Counted from the first letter of the stretch, positions 14,736 through 23,455 are shown. The stretch is 64,000 nt of DNA from Streptomyces nymphaeiformis (GCF_014203895.1 NZ_JACHJY010000006.1:186001-250000); one strand, 5' to 3'. Made by a program: numbers and translations. Notes: generated by a model not told the origin, from the letters alone.

Positions 14736-15872
14736 CTACGGCCCCTCCTGACGCGGGCCCGCCGTCGGCGCGTCGCGGAAGCGGCGGCGGTCGCGGGCTC
14801 CGGGGGGCGCGTCGGCGAGGCGGATGACCGTGCCGTCCCGGCCCGCGACGACGGGCTTCCGCGAACGTTCGGCCTTGGCCTGGTACTGGGCGGCGTCGGC
14901 GAGCCGGAAGAGGCGGCGGGCCGACCTGAGGGGCCCGATGGGGTCGCCGGTGGACGCGACCCCGCAGGCCACGCCCTCGCCGAGCTCCAGCTCCGCCGCC
15001 CGTACGCACAGCTCCTCGGCGACCGCGACGACCTCGTCCGCCGTCGGGCCGACGGTCAGGAGGCAGAACTCGTCGCCGCCCAGACGGGCCGCGAGGGCGC
15101 CGGGGAGCATGGCGCCGCAGCGGGAGAGGACCGAGCCGAAGCGTTCGAGGAGGCGGTCGCCGACGGCGTGGCCGTGGGTGTCGTTGACGCGCTTGAGACC
15201 GTTCAGGTCGCAGACCACGAGGCTGACGACGGAGCCGTCCGCCCGGTAGCGCTCGATGGCCTCGTCCAGACGGGTGTCGACGGCCCGCCGGTTGGCCAGG
15301 CCCGTCAGGGGATCGGTGAAGGCCAGCTTGCGGACCTCCTCCAGGCGCTCGGCCTGGGCGATGCCGGCGGCGACGACCGCCGCGAGGACGGTCGCGAAGT
15401 CGGCGTCCGCGCGGGTGAAAGGTTTCTCCCCTTGCGGCCTGGCCACGTACAGCTCGCCCCACGCGCGCCCGTGGAGCACGATCGGCGCGACCACGCAGCA
15501 GCCGCGCCCGCGCCGCCGCAGGCCCGTCACCCGGCCGGTCGGCACGGGGTCGGCGGCGGTCTCCACCCAGGCGTCGGGCTCGCCGCCGCCGGCCCACTGC
15601 TCGTGCAGGAACTCGGTGATCTCGGGGAACTGGTGCACGGGGTACGTCTCCGAGTCCGGGAACTCCTCCTCGCCCACGGCCCGGTCCCCGGCGTTCACCA
15701 GGACCTTGAGGCGGCCGTGGTCCCGCTGCCAGACGGACAGGGCGGCGAAGGTCCCGTCGAGCCCCTCACAGGCCCCGAGCGCCGCCGCCCGCCAGAACTC
15801 GCGCGGGGTGTGCGCCGCCGCCATCCCCTGCGCCAGCGCCACTACGGCCCGCAGCCGTACGTCCTCACCCAT
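14736..15872 (-). CDS. GAF-GGDEF diguanylate cyclase
   Basis: 378 residues, cytoplasmic. Residues 10-175 form a GAF-type sensory domain. Residues 185-345 are a complete GGDEF domain: DPLTGLANRRAVD, DLNGLKRVNDTHGHAVGD, and the active site RLGGDEF. The intact signature predicts synthesis of cyclic di-GMP, which in Streptomyces holds the master regulator BldD on DNA and delays development. No EAL domain. A BldD-like box lies 46 bases upstream of the start, suggesting feedback. Three near-identical 10-bp units (GGCCCCTTAC type) overlap the 3' end. Confidence 0.93.
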   Translation of the reverse strand: MGEDVRLRAVVALAQGMAAAHTPREFWRAAALGACEGLDGTFAALSVWQRDHGRLKVLVNAGDRAVGEEEFPDSETYPVHQFPEITEFLHEQWAGGGEPDAWVETAADPVPTGRVTGLRRRGRGCCVVAPIVLHGRAWGELYVARPQGEKPFTRADADFATVLAAVVAAGIAQAERLEEVRKLAFTDPLTGLANRRAVDTRLDEAIERYRADGSVVSLVVCDLNGLKRVNDTHGHAVGDRLLERFGSVLSRCGAMLPGALAARLGGDEFCLLTVGPTADEVVAVAEELCVRAAELELGEGVACGVASTGDPIGPLRSARRLFRLADAAQYQAKAERSRKPVVAGRDGTVIRLADAPPGARDRRRFRDAPTAGPRQEGP

Positions 15873-15917
15873 TCCTCCAGCTTAGGGAGGTTTGATCCGT
15901 TTTCCCCACCGGGACGT

Positions 15918-15930
15918 CACCGTAAGTCAC
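15918..15930. promoter_or_regulatory. BldD-like box upstream of the diguanylate cyclase
   Basis: TCACCGTAAGTCA keeps the outer TNAC...GTNA half-sites of the BldD operator with the usual five-base middle, 46 bases before the cyclase start. The central C(A/T)G of the full consensus is not conserved, so the call is tentative. Confidence 0.35.
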
Positions 15931-16024
15931 AATTGGCATAAAACGGTAAAATTCCTGAGACTTCCGAGAATCCCGGGCTCACCCCGGGCTCACCCCTGGA
16001 GTCGTCCCGGGGGCTGCTCCGGGG

Positions 16025-16813
16025 TCACTCGCCCGGCCAGTTCGGCTTCCGCTTCTCGTTGAAGGCCGCCACGCCCTCGGCCCGGTCGCCCGAGAAGGCC
16101 ACCGAACGCCAGGCCGCGTCCTCGACCTCCAGGCCCGCCCGCAGGTCGAGGCCCTGACCGAGCCGCATCGCCTTCTTCGCCGCGCGCAGGCCGACCGGCG
16201 AGTTCGCCGCGATCCGCCCGGCGAGCTCCAGGGCCGCCGTCCGGGCGTCCTCCTCAAGGAGGTCGACGAGGCCGAGCTCGCGGGCCTCGGCCGCCTCCAC
16301 CCGGCGGGCCGTGAAGACCAGCTCGGCGGCGCGCGCCGCGCCCACCCGGCGCGGCAGCAGCTGCGTACCGCCGCCGCCGGGGATGACGCCCACGGAGACC
16401 TCGGGGAGGCCGACGACGGTGGTCGCGTCGGCCACGATGACGTCGCAGGAGAGCGCCAGCTCGAAGCCGCCGCCGAGGGCGAAGCCGTGCACGGCGGCGA
16501 CGGTCGGCATCGGCAGCTCCAGGACGCCGGTGTACGCGGCGCGGGCGGTCGGGCGCTGGCGGACGAGGTCGGCGTCGGTGAAGGAGTTGCGCTCCTTGAG
16601 GTCGGCGCCGACGCAGAAGGCGCGGTCGTTCGAGGAGGTCAGGACGGTGACGCGGACCTCGGGGTCGGCGGCGAGGGCGCCGCAGGCGGTGCCGATGGAG
16701 CGGGCCATCTCGGAGGAGACGGCGTTCATGGCCTTGGGCCGGTCGAGGACCAGCTCCGCGACGTGACCGTCCTTCCGGACCACCACGAACTCACCAAAGC
16801 GCTGCTCGGACAT
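16025..16813 (-). CDS. Enoyl-CoA hydratase/isomerase family protein
   Basis: 262 residues, standard crotonase length. The oxyanion-hole block reads SSNDRAFCVGADLKER and the second block FALGGGFELALSCDV. Both catalytic glutamates of hydratases are present, in LPEVSVGVIPGGGGTQ and in AAELVFTARRV. It should hydrate 2-enoyl-CoAs in beta-oxidation. The C-terminal signature is YRFALQ-free and normal. A 22-bp palindrome containing two GTTAAC sites sits 23 bases upstream. Confidence 0.92.
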   Translation of the reverse strand: MSEQRFGEFVVVRKDGHVAELVLDRPKAMNAVSSEMARSIGTACGALAADPEVRVTVLTSSNDRAFCVGADLKERNSFTDADLVRQRPTARAAYTGVLELPMPTVAAVHGFALGGGFELALSCDVIVADATTVVGLPEVSVGVIPGGGGTQLLPRRVGAARAAELVFTARRVEAAEARELGLVDLLEEDARTAALELAGRIAANSPVGLRAAKKAMRLGQGLDLRAGLEVEDAAWRSVAFSGDRAEGVAAFNEKRKPNWPGE

Positions 16814-16835
16814 GACCGCACCCTCCCGGTTCAGG

Positions 16836-16857
16836 CCTGTTAACGGGTGTTAACAGG
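16836..16857. promoter_or_regulatory. Palindromic operator upstream of the enoyl-CoA hydratase
   Basis: Arms CCTGTTAAC and GTTAACAGG around GGGT form a perfect 22-bp palindrome. A third related hexamer, GTTCAC, follows 4 bases later, giving three sites at a 10-bp pitch. It is 23 bases before the hydratase start, a typical repressor position. Confidence 0.5.
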
Positions 16858-16873
16858 CGTTCACCGGGAGATC

Positions 16874-18022
16874 CTAAGTCGGGCGGCGGCTCAGGAGCCA
16901 GGGTTCGACGACGCCGAGGCCACGGACCGGGCGCTGCCACATGGGCTGGAGCGCGAAGCGGTACGTGGCGGCCTGGCGGCCCTCCTTCTCGGCGCGGGCC
17001 GCCTCCTCGGCCGCCTCCGCCTCCGAGGCGGGCGCCTCACCGGTCCTGGTCAGCTCCTCGGCGAGGGCGCCGTCGACGAGGACGGCGTCCTTCGGGGCTA
17101 TCGAGGTGAGCCGGCTGGCCAGGTTCACCGTGGTGCCGAAGACATCGCCCATCCGGGTCGTCACGGTGCCGAAGGCGATGCCGACGCGCAGCGCGGGCAT
17201 CGTCTCGTCGTGGCTGAGCGTCTCGATGAGGCGCAGGGCGATCTCGGCGGCGGTGCCGGCGTCGTCGGCGGCGTACAGCACCTCGTCGCCGAGGGTCTTG
17301 ATGAGCCGCCCGCCGTGCGCGGCGACCAGGTCGGCGCAGGTGGTCTCGAAGGCCTCGACGAGCTCGCCGAGCTCCTCCTCCTCCAGGCGGCGGGTCAGCC
17401 GGGTGAAGCCGACGAGGTCCGCGAAGCCGACGGCGAGCCTGCGGTCGACCATCTCCTCGTCGTCGGCGGCCTGCACGACCCGGCCGGTGGCGGCGGCGAG
17501 CTGCCGGCGCCACACGTAGATCAGGAACTCCTCCAGCTCGGGCAGGAGCAGCTCGACCAGCGGATACGTGACCTCGGTACGGGTCATGCCCGGCTCGGGC
17601 GGCTCGGTGAGGCCCTCCAGGAAGGAGTCGATCTGCCACTCGGCCAACCGGGCGGTCGTCTGGCCGGTGGAACGGGCCACCTGCACGGCCATCGGCTCGC
17701 TGAGCAGCCCCGCCTCGACGAGACCGGCGAGCCGCCGCAGGGCGAGCACGTCGGCCTCGGTGAGCGCCTTGGCCTGGCCGATGTCGGCGAAGCCCATGGC
17801 CCGCCAGAAGCGGGAGGCGAGCTCCATGGAGACGCCGGCGGTGCGGGCGGCCTGGAAGGGGGTGTAGCGGCGGTCGGCGCCGAGGATGAGCTGTTCGAGG
17901 CGGATCGCGAGGGGGTCGTGGCTCGGCTCGGCCGTGTGGTCGACCTCGTGATGGGGGGTGGGGTACGTCGGCGGCTGTGCCGGCTGGGCGGTGCCGCCGT
18001 TGTTCGCGTCGTCAGCGGTCAC
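16874..18022 (-). CDS. cya: Adenylate cyclase, class III
   Basis: 382 residues. The C-terminal class III catalytic domain (residues 195-360) has the metal-binding block VGFADLVGFTRLTRRL, the LIKTLGDEVLYAAD block and GTVTTRMGDVFGTTVNLASR. The N-terminal 190 residues are soluble and helical, without membrane spans, as in the Streptomyces Cya that makes cAMP for germination and development. The GTG at 18022 has AGGAGG seven bases upstream, which decides it against the longer frame starting at 18112. Confidence 0.93.
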   Translation of the reverse strand: MTADDANNGGTAQPAQPPTYPTPHHEVDHTAEPSHDPLAIRLEQLILGADRRYTPFQAARTAGVSMELASRFWRAMGFADIGQAKALTEADVLALRRLAGLVEAGLLSEPMAVQVARSTGQTTARLAEWQIDSFLEGLTEPPEPGMTRTEVTYPLVELLLPELEEFLIYVWRRQLAAATGRVVQAADDEEMVDRRLAVGFADLVGFTRLTRRLEEEELGELVEAFETTCADLVAAHGGRLIKTLGDEVLYAADDAGTAAEIALRLIETLSHDETMPALRVGIAFGTVTTRMGDVFGTTVNLASRLTSIAPKDAVLVDGALAEELTRTGEAPASEAEAAEEAARAEKEGRQAATYRFALQPMWQRPVRGLGVVEPWLLSRRPT

Positions 18023-18209
18023 CGGCCGCCTCCTGCCGTTCCCTGCCCACGTGTCCTGCCGATCTGTCGCTTGGATCGCGCTCCACGATACGGCAGGTGT
18101 GTGCTGGCTCACGCGCGAACGGCTGCCGCCCGGACCTTCGGGAGTGCGGGCCCTTCGGGTGAAGGGCCTGGAGGGCGCGACGCGCGGCGGGTTCCGGTGT
18201 GCCCACCCT

Positions 18210-18242
18210 CCCCCGAGCTCTCGGCTTCGCTCGGGCAGGGGG
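18210..18242. terminator. Streptomyces-type repeat hairpin, likely birA terminator
   Basis: CCCCCGAGC pairs with GCTCGGG and a GGGGG run around the loop TCTCGGCTTC. This CGAGCTCTCGGCTTCGCTCG element recurs in intergenic DNA of many Streptomyces. Here it is 36 bases beyond the birA stop. Confidence 0.65.
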
Positions 18243-18277
18243 GACCCCCCTCGCCGCAGCAGAACGATGGCCCACGC

Positions 18278-19123
18278 CTATGTCCGCAGGTGGACGATGT
18301 CGCCCGCTCCCACCGCTTCCGTGCCGCCGCCCTCCGTCGCGACGACCAGGCGGCCGTCGCCGTCCAGGGCCACGGCGTCGCCTTCCAGCATGCGCTCGCC
18401 GGGGAGCTCGGCGCGGATGCGGCGGCCGAGGGTGGCGCAGCCGGCCGTGTAGGCGGCCTGGAGGCCGGAGGCTGCGGGGTCGCCCTCGGCGCGTACCCAG
18501 TCGCCGTAGTGCTGGGCGAGGGAGCGCAGGACGGCCCGCAGGAGGGTGTCGCGGTCGGTGGAGGCCGCGCCGGCGAGGAGCAGGGAGCCGGCCGCCGGGA
18601 CGGGCAGCTCGTCCGCGCGGAGGGAGACGTTGATGCCGAGGCCGACGACGATGGCGTCGGCCCCGGCCCGCTCGGCGAGGATGCCGCCGGTCTTGCGTTC
18701 CTCGCCCGCGACGGAAACCAGCAGGTCGTTGGGCCACTTGAGGGACGTGTCGACGCCGGCGGCCTTCGCGAGGCCGGTGGCGGCGGCCACGCCGGTGAGC
18801 AGCGGGAGCCAGCCCCAGCGGTGGACGGGCACGCCGGGCTTGAGGAGCACGGAGAGGAAGAGCCCGGAGCGGGCGGGCGCGGTCCAGGTGCGGTCGAGGC
18901 GGCCGCGGCCCGAGGTCTGCTCCTCGGCGACGAGCACCGCGCCCTCGGGCAGTTCGTCGGCCCGGGCGGCGAGGTCGCTGTTGGTGGAGCCGGTGGTGGT
19001 GACCACGTCGAGCGAGGTCCACAGTCCGTCGGGGACGACGAGGGCGCGGCGCAGTGCGGTGGCGTTCAGCGGGGGCCGGTCGAGGTCCGACCAGGGTCCG
19101 CCGGAGTCTTGAGAGGACGTCAT
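18278..19123 (-). CDS. birA: Biotin--[acetyl-CoA-carboxylase] ligase
   Basis: 281 residues. It activates biotin with ATP and attaches it to the biotin carboxyl-carrier domain, here most obviously that of accA2 (25039). Motifs: TTGSTNSDLAARA, the biotinoyl-AMP loop EEQTSGRGRLDRTW, the invariant LKWPNDLLV, KTGGILAE and VVGLGINVSL. There is no N-terminal helix-turn-helix, so it is the catalytic-only (monofunctional) type. ATG 19123 is preferred; it lies just left of the divergent pccB gene. Confidence 0.94.
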   Translation of the reverse strand: MTSSQDSGGPWSDLDRPPLNATALRRALVVPDGLWTSLDVVTTTGSTNSDLAARADELPEGAVLVAEEQTSGRGRLDRTWTAPARSGLFLSVLLKPGVPVHRWGWLPLLTGVAAATGLAKAAGVDTSLKWPNDLLVSVAGEERKTGGILAERAGADAIVVGLGINVSLRADELPVPAAGSLLLAGAASTDRDTLLRAVLRSLAQHYGDWVRAEGDPAASGLQAAYTAGCATLGRRIRAELPGERMLEGDAVALDGDGRLVVATEGGGTEAVGAGDIVHLRT

Positions 19124-19206
19124 GCAAGCCAGAGTAGGTGTGGCAAAGACCGCAGTGCCGAACCGTATCGCCGTCGATACGCTACGGGTCAGTAGGCCAG
19201 TAGTAG

Positions 19207-19217
19207 GCCATTCGTAG
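19207..19217. promoter_or_regulatory. Element GCCATTCGTAG upstream of pccB
   Basis: This 11-base string, followed by TCCACGAA, lies 41 bases before pccB. The same 11 bases, followed by GGACTCCACAAA, occur upstream of accA2 (24797-24807). Shared only by the two carboxylase genes in this window. Confidence 0.45.
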
Positions 19218-19257
19218 TCCACGAACCCCCCGTGACCAGGCAGGGAGCCGCATCCCG

Positions 19258-20850
19258 ATGTCCGAGCCGGCAGAGCAGTACGAGATCGACATTCACACGA
19301 CCGCGGGCAAGATCGCGGACCTCAAGCGCCGTATCGACGAGGCCACGCACGCCGGCTCGGAGCGGGCGGTGGAGAAGCAGCACGCCAAGGGCAAGCTGAC
19401 CGCGCGCGAGCGGATCGCCCTCCTCCTGGACGAGGGTTCGTTCGTGGAGCTGGACGAGCTGGCCCGGCACCGCTCGACGAACTTCGGCCTGGAGAAGAAC
19501 CGGCCGTACGGAGACGGTGTCGTCACCGGCTACGGCACGGTGGACGGCCGCCCTGTGGCGGTGTTCTCGCAGGACTTCACGGTCTTCGGCGGCGCCCTCG
19601 GCGAGACGTACGGCCAGAAGATCATCAAGGTGATGGACTTCGCGCTGAAGACCGGCTGCCCGGTCATCGGCATCAACGACTCCGGCGGCGCCCGCATCCA
19701 GGAGGGCGTGAGCGCGCTCGGCATGTACGGCGAGATCTTCCGCCGCAACACCCACGCCTCCGGGGTGATCCCGCAGATCTCCCTGATCGTCGGCCCCTGC
19801 GCGGGCGGCGCGGTGTACTCCCCCGCGATCACCGACTTCACCGTGATGGTCGACCAGACCTCGCACATGTTCATCACGGGTCCCGACGTCATCAAGACGG
19901 TGACCGGCGAGGACGTGGGCTTCGAGGAGCTGGGCGGCGCCCGGACGCACAACTCGACCTCGGGCGTGGCCCACCACATGGCGGGTGACGAGAAGGACGC
20001 GATCGAGTACGTCAAGTCCCTGCTCTCGTACCTTCCGTCGAACAACCTCTCCGAGCCGCCGGCCTTCCCGGAGGTCGCGGAGACCGAGGTGACGGACGAG
20101 GACCGCGAGCTCGACACGCTGATCCCGGACTCGGCGAACCAGCCGTACGACATGCACAAGGTCATCGAACACGTCCTCGACGACGGCGAGTTCCTGGAGA
20201 CGCAGGCACTGTTCGCGCCGAACATCCTGACGGGCTTCGGCCGCGTCGAGGGCTTCCCGGTCGGTGTGGTCGCGAACCAGCCGATGCAGTTCGCGGGCTG
20301 CCTCGACATCAACGCGAGCGAGAAGGCCGCGCGCTTCGTGCGCACCTGCGACGCCTTCAACATCCCGGTCCTGACCTTCGTCGACGTGCCGGGCTTCCTG
20401 CCGGGCGTGGACCAGGAGTACGGCGGCATCATCCGGCGCGGCGCGAAGCTGATCTACGCGTACGCGGAGGCGACGGTCCCGCTGATCACGGTCATCACCC
20501 GGAAGGCCTTCGGCGGCGCGTACGACGTCATGGGCTCCAAGCACCTGGGCGCCGACCTGAACCTGTCGTGGCCGACGGGCCAGATCGCGGTCATGGGCGC
20601 GCAGGGCGCGGTCAACATCCTGCACCGGCGGACGATCGCCGAGGCGGAGGACCAGGAGGCCGAGCGGGCGCGGCTCATGCAGGAGTACGAGGACGCGCTG
20701 CTCAACCCGTACACGGCGGCCGAGCGCGGCTACATCGACGGCGTGATCCTGCCGTCGGACACGCGCCCGCAGATCGTGAAGGGCCTGCGTCAGCTCCGTA
20801 CGAAGCGGGAATCCCTGCCTCCGAAGAAGCACGGCAACATCCCGCTCTAG
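19258..20850 (+). CDS. pccB: Propionyl-CoA carboxylase beta (carboxyltransferase) subunit
   Basis: 530 residues, the length of S. coelicolor PccB. It transfers CO2 from biotin on the alpha subunit to propionyl-CoA, giving methylmalonyl-CoA for polyketides and anaplerosis. Acyl-CoA carboxyltransferase blocks: FSQDFTVFGGALGE, GINDSGGARIQEGV, VGPCAGGAVYSPAITDF, FVDVPGFLPGVDQEYGGIIR, KAFGGAYDVMGSKHLGAD. Asp423 in AYDVMG corresponds to the aspartate that gives PccB its preference for propionyl-CoA over acetyl-CoA. GGGAG precedes the ATG. pccE follows after 26 bases. Confidence 0.97.
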   Translation: MSEPAEQYEIDIHTTAGKIADLKRRIDEATHAGSERAVEKQHAKGKLTARERIALLLDEGSFVELDELARHRSTNFGLEKNRPYGDGVVTGYGTVDGRPVAVFSQDFTVFGGALGETYGQKIIKVMDFALKTGCPVIGINDSGGARIQEGVSALGMYGEIFRRNTHASGVIPQISLIVGPCAGGAVYSPAITDFTVMVDQTSHMFITGPDVIKTVTGEDVGFEELGGARTHNSTSGVAHHMAGDEKDAIEYVKSLLSYLPSNNLSEPPAFPEVAETEVTDEDRELDTLIPDSANQPYDMHKVIEHVLDDGEFLETQALFAPNILTGFGRVEGFPVGVVANQPMQFAGCLDINASEKAARFVRTCDAFNIPVLTFVDVPGFLPGVDQEYGGIIRRGAKLIYAYAEATVPLITVITRKAFGGAYDVMGSKHLGADLNLSWPTGQIAVMGAQGAVNILHRRTIAEAEDQEAERARLMQEYEDALLNPYTAAERGYIDGVILPSDTRPQIVKGLRQLRTKRESLPPKKHGNIPL

Positions 20851-20876
20851 CCCTTCCGGACCCTCAAGGAGCCGAC

Positions 20877-21089
20877 ATGATCAAGGTCGTACGAGGCAAC
20901 CCGACTCCGGAGGAGTTGGCCGCCGCACTGGCGGTCGTTCAAGCCCGGGCCGCGGCCACGGCGGCGGCGTCCGCCGGGGACGGCGGCCCGGCGGTACCGG
21001 AGGGGTGGTCGGATCCCTCCCGCATCGCGCGGTCGGTACGGCACCGGCCGGGCCCGCGGTCCTGGGCGCGGTCGTACTGGCCCGCGTAG
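20877..21089 (+). CDS. pccE: Acyl-CoA carboxylase epsilon subunit
   Basis: 70 residues, preceded by AAGGAG and co-transcribed with pccB. The pattern MIKVVRGNPTPEELAAALAV at the front and WSDPSRIARSVRHRPGPRSW at the end is that of the actinobacterial epsilon subunit. This small protein bridges the alpha and beta subunits and raises activity. The middle is a low-complexity Ala-rich linker. Confidence 0.95.
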   Translation: MIKVVRGNPTPEELAAALAVVQARAAATAAASAGDGGPAVPEGWSDPSRIARSVRHRPGPRSWARSYWPA

Positions 21090-21104
21090 TCCTCGCCGCA
21101 CGAC

Positions 21105-21142
21105 GAGAGGCCGGATCCCTTGTGCGGGGGATCCGGCCTCTC
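21105..21142. terminator. Bidirectional terminator hairpin
   Basis: A perfect 15-bp stem (GAGAGGCCGGATCCC with its complement) and an 8-base loop between the end of pccE and the end of the converging MFS gene. Confidence 0.85.
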
Positions 21143-21154
21143 GCGTACGTCCGT

Positions 21155-22549
21155 TCAGGTACGGCGGAGGAGGAGGCCCGACAGGACGGCTCCGGCGGCG
21201 ACGATCGCGGCGTTGACGAGGACCGCGCGGCCGATGCCGTCGAGGAGCACGGGCGCGGTGACGACGACGGCGCTCATGACCGGCGTGCCCATGGTGATGC
21301 CGATCTGCTGGGTCATGGTCGCGAGCCCGGTCGCCATGCCCTGCTCGCCGTCGGGGATGCCCGAGGTGGCGGTGACCATGAAGCCGACGATCGCGAGCAT
21401 GTTGCCGACGCCGCCGGCGAAGGTCGCGGCGAGCAGCAGCGCGAGGCTGCCGCGGTCGTCGCCGAGGCCGTACAGGGCGAGGGTGGCGGCGGCCTGGAGG
21501 AGCCCGCCGGAGACCAGGGCGGCGCGGGCCCCGAAGCGGCCGATGAAGCGGGAGGCGGCCACGCCGCCGAGGACCGTGCCGGCGCCGAGGACGCCGAAGG
21601 AGAGTCCGGCGGCGAGCGGGGAGAAGCCCAGGACGTCCTGGAGGTACAGGGTCATCAGGAAGACCAGCGAGGTCTCGGTGACGAAGGCGACGAGCCCGGC
21701 GAGGTTGCCCCAGACGACCGTGCGGCGCCTCAGGACGTGGATCGGGACGAGGGGCGAGGCGGCCCGCCGTTCGACGAGGACGAAGGCGGTGAGGAGCGCG
21801 GCGCCGGCGGCGAGGGCGGTGAGCGCCGTGGGGTCCGTCCAGCCGTGCTCGCCGGTGGCGGTCAGGCCGTAGACGAGGGCGAGGAGACCTCCGGTGACGG
21901 TGACGGCGCCGGGGACGTCGAGGCGGGGCCGGACGGCCGGACGGCTCTCCTTCAGGACGGCGGGGGCGACGAGGAGGACGGCGAGGGCCACCGGCACGTT
22001 GACGAGGAAGGCCCAGCGCCAGGAGAGCAGGTCGGTGAGGACGCCGCCGAGGATCGCGCCGGTGGTGAAGCCCGCGGACATGAGCGCGCCGTTCAGGCCG
22101 AGCGCCCTGGCCCGCAGCGGGCCCTCGGGGAAGGCGGCGGTGAGCAGGGAGAGCCCGGCGGGGGTGACGGCGGCGGTGGCGAGGCCCTGGGCGACGCGGG
22201 CGGCCATCAGCGTCCCGGGGCCGGTGGCGAGGCCTCCGGCGAGCGAGGACACGCCGAGGAGGGCCATGCCGCCGAGGAAGAGGCGGCGGCGTCCGACGAG
22301 GTCGGCGACACGCCCGAAGAGGAGGGTGAATCCGGCGGCGGCGAGGGCGAAGGCGGTGGCGATCCACTGGAGGCCGCCGAGGGTGAAGCCGAGCCCCTGG
22401 CCGATGACGGGCAGCGCGACGTTCAGGATCGAGAAGTCGACGGCCAGCATGAACTGGGCGAGGAGGAGGACGACGAGGACGAGCCGCATCCGGCCGGTCA
22501 TGCGGTCGGGGCGGGTGGCTGAGGGGGTGGGGAGATCCAGGGCGACCAT
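21155..22549 (-). CDS. MFS multidrug-type efflux transporter (DHA2/EmrB-QacA-like)
   Basis: 464 residues with about 14 membrane segments. The first helices carry the drug:H+ antiporter signature (QFMLAVDFSILNVALPVIGQ), followed by the loop GRVADLVGRRRLFL between helices 2 and 3 and the motif C-like stretch ALMSAGFTTGAILGGVL. It likely exports a toxic small molecule. The divergent TetR gene and the palindrome between them indicate local repression released by the substrate. Confidence 0.92.
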   Translation of the reverse strand: MVALDLPTPSATRPDRMTGRMRLVLVVLLLAQFMLAVDFSILNVALPVIGQGLGFTLGGLQWIATAFALAAAGFTLLFGRVADLVGRRRLFLGGMALLGVSSLAGGLATGPGTLMAARVAQGLATAAVTPAGLSLLTAAFPEGPLRARALGLNGALMSAGFTTGAILGGVLTDLLSWRWAFLVNVPVALAVLLVAPAVLKESRPAVRPRLDVPGAVTVTGGLLALVYGLTATGEHGWTDPTALTALAAGAALLTAFVLVERRAASPLVPIHVLRRRTVVWGNLAGLVAFVTETSLVFLMTLYLQDVLGFSPLAAGLSFGVLGAGTVLGGVAASRFIGRFGARAALVSGGLLQAAATLALYGLGDDRGSLALLLAATFAGGVGNMLAIVGFMVTATSGIPDGEQGMATGLATMTQQIGITMGTPVMSAVVVTAPVLLDGIGRAVLVNAAIVAAGAVLSGLLLRRT

Positions 22550-22560
22550 GCGAACGACCC

Positions 22561-22626
22561 CTTAATGGGAATCTGGTTCCGTTAAGATGTCCCGTACGGT
22601 AGCAGAGTCGAAGGCCTTAATGGAAC
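22561..22626. promoter_or_regulatory. TetR operator region: palindrome plus a third half-site
   Basis: CTTAATGGGAAT at 22561 and GTTCCGTTAAG ending at 22586 form an imperfect 26-bp palindrome. A third copy, CTTAATGGAAC, starts at 22616. All lie upstream of the preferred TetR start and close to the MFS start (22549), so one bound repressor could silence both genes. Confidence 0.6.
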
Positions 22627-22637
22627 AGGAGACCCGT

Positions 22638-23255
22638 TTGACTGAGAGCCGGCCGGCCACGCCCGGCACCACACGTCCCGGCGGCCGCACCGCGAAGGTC
22701 CGCAGGGCGGTCCTCGACGCCACCCTGGACGCGCTCGCCGACACCGGCTTCCACGCCCTGAACATGGACCGGATCGCCGCGGGCGCGGGCGTCGGCAAGA
22801 CCACCGTCTACCGCCGCTGGGGCTCCCCCGTCGGCCTGGTCACCGACCTCCTGCACGACATGGCCGAGCAGTCGCTGCCCGCCTCCGACACCGGCAGCCT
22901 CCCGGGCGACCTGCGGGCCAACGCCGAACTCGTCCGGGACACCCTCGTGGACCCCCGGATGGGCGCCGTCTTCCGCGCGGTCATCGCCGCGGCGGCCTGC
23001 GACGAGGAGTGCGCCCGCGCCCTCGCCGACTTCTACCGGACCCGGCTCGCCGAATGGGCCCCGGTCGTCACCCGGGGCGAGGCCCGCGGCGAGATCCCGG
23101 CGGGGACGGACCCCGTCGAGCTCCTCCGCGCCGTCTCCGCGCCGCTCTACTACCGCTTCGCGGTCACCCGCGAGGAGCTCGACGCCGCCGTCGCCGAGCG
23201 GGCGGTGACGGCGGCGCTCGCGGCCGCGCGGGACGGGGTGTTCGTCCGCGAATAG
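22638..23255 (+). CDS. TetR family transcriptional regulator of the MFS pump
   Basis: 205 residues. The N-terminal helix-turn-helix reads HALNMDRIAAGAGVGKTTVY followed by RRWGS; a ligand-binding helical domain follows. I prefer the TTG at 22638 (AGGAG six bases upstream) over ATG 22587, which directly abuts the operator and has no ribosome site, or ATG 22620 (GAAGG). The longer form would also contain a TTA codon and the third operator half-site in its coding region. It should repress itself and the divergent efflux gene. Confidence 0.85.
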   Translation: MTESRPATPGTTRPGGRTAKVRRAVLDATLDALADTGFHALNMDRIAAGAGVGKTTVYRRWGSPVGLVTDLLHDMAEQSLPASDTGSLPGDLRANAELVRDTLVDPRMGAVFRAVIAAAACDEECARALADFYRTRLAEWAPVVTRGEARGEIPAGTDPVELLRAVSAPLYYRFAVTREELDAAVAERAVTAALAAARDGVFVRE

Positions 23256-23326
23256 TCCCTCCGTACGGGGATGCCTGAGTATCCGTACTCAGGCGCCCCG
23301 CGCGCCCCGCCCGCAGGATCGGAGGC

Positions 23327-23455
23327 ATGCTGTGGTCCGACCCGAAGAACCAGCCGCCGAAGTTCCTGCGCGACATGCAGGCGACGCTCCGCCGCACGGG
23401 CGTGCTGCTGGCACTGGCGATGGTGGTGGTGATGTTCGTGGCGAGCGCGCGCTGA
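23327..23455 (+). CDS. mmpB: Small single-span membrane protein, MmpB-like
   Basis: 42 residues, preceded by GGAGGC. The soluble front (MLWSDPKNQPPKFLRDMQAT) is followed by one hydrophobic helix (GVLLALAMVVVMFVA) and a SAR tail. The size and sequence match what I recall of the Streptomyces morphogenic membrane protein MmpB. Its molecular role is unclear. A strongly alternating CG-rich spacer separates it from maf. Confidence 0.7.
   Translation: MLWSDPKNQPPKFLRDMQATLRRTGVLLALAMVVVMFVASAR

Noticed and set aside
14716..14745. GGCCCCTTAC-type 10-bp triple repeat as an operator
   Set aside because: It covers the 3' end of the diguanylate cyclase gene; more likely simple expansion than regulation.
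22587..22637. TTA codon in the efflux TetR gene as bldA control
   Set aside because: It lies before the preferred start at 22638 and is then untranslated.
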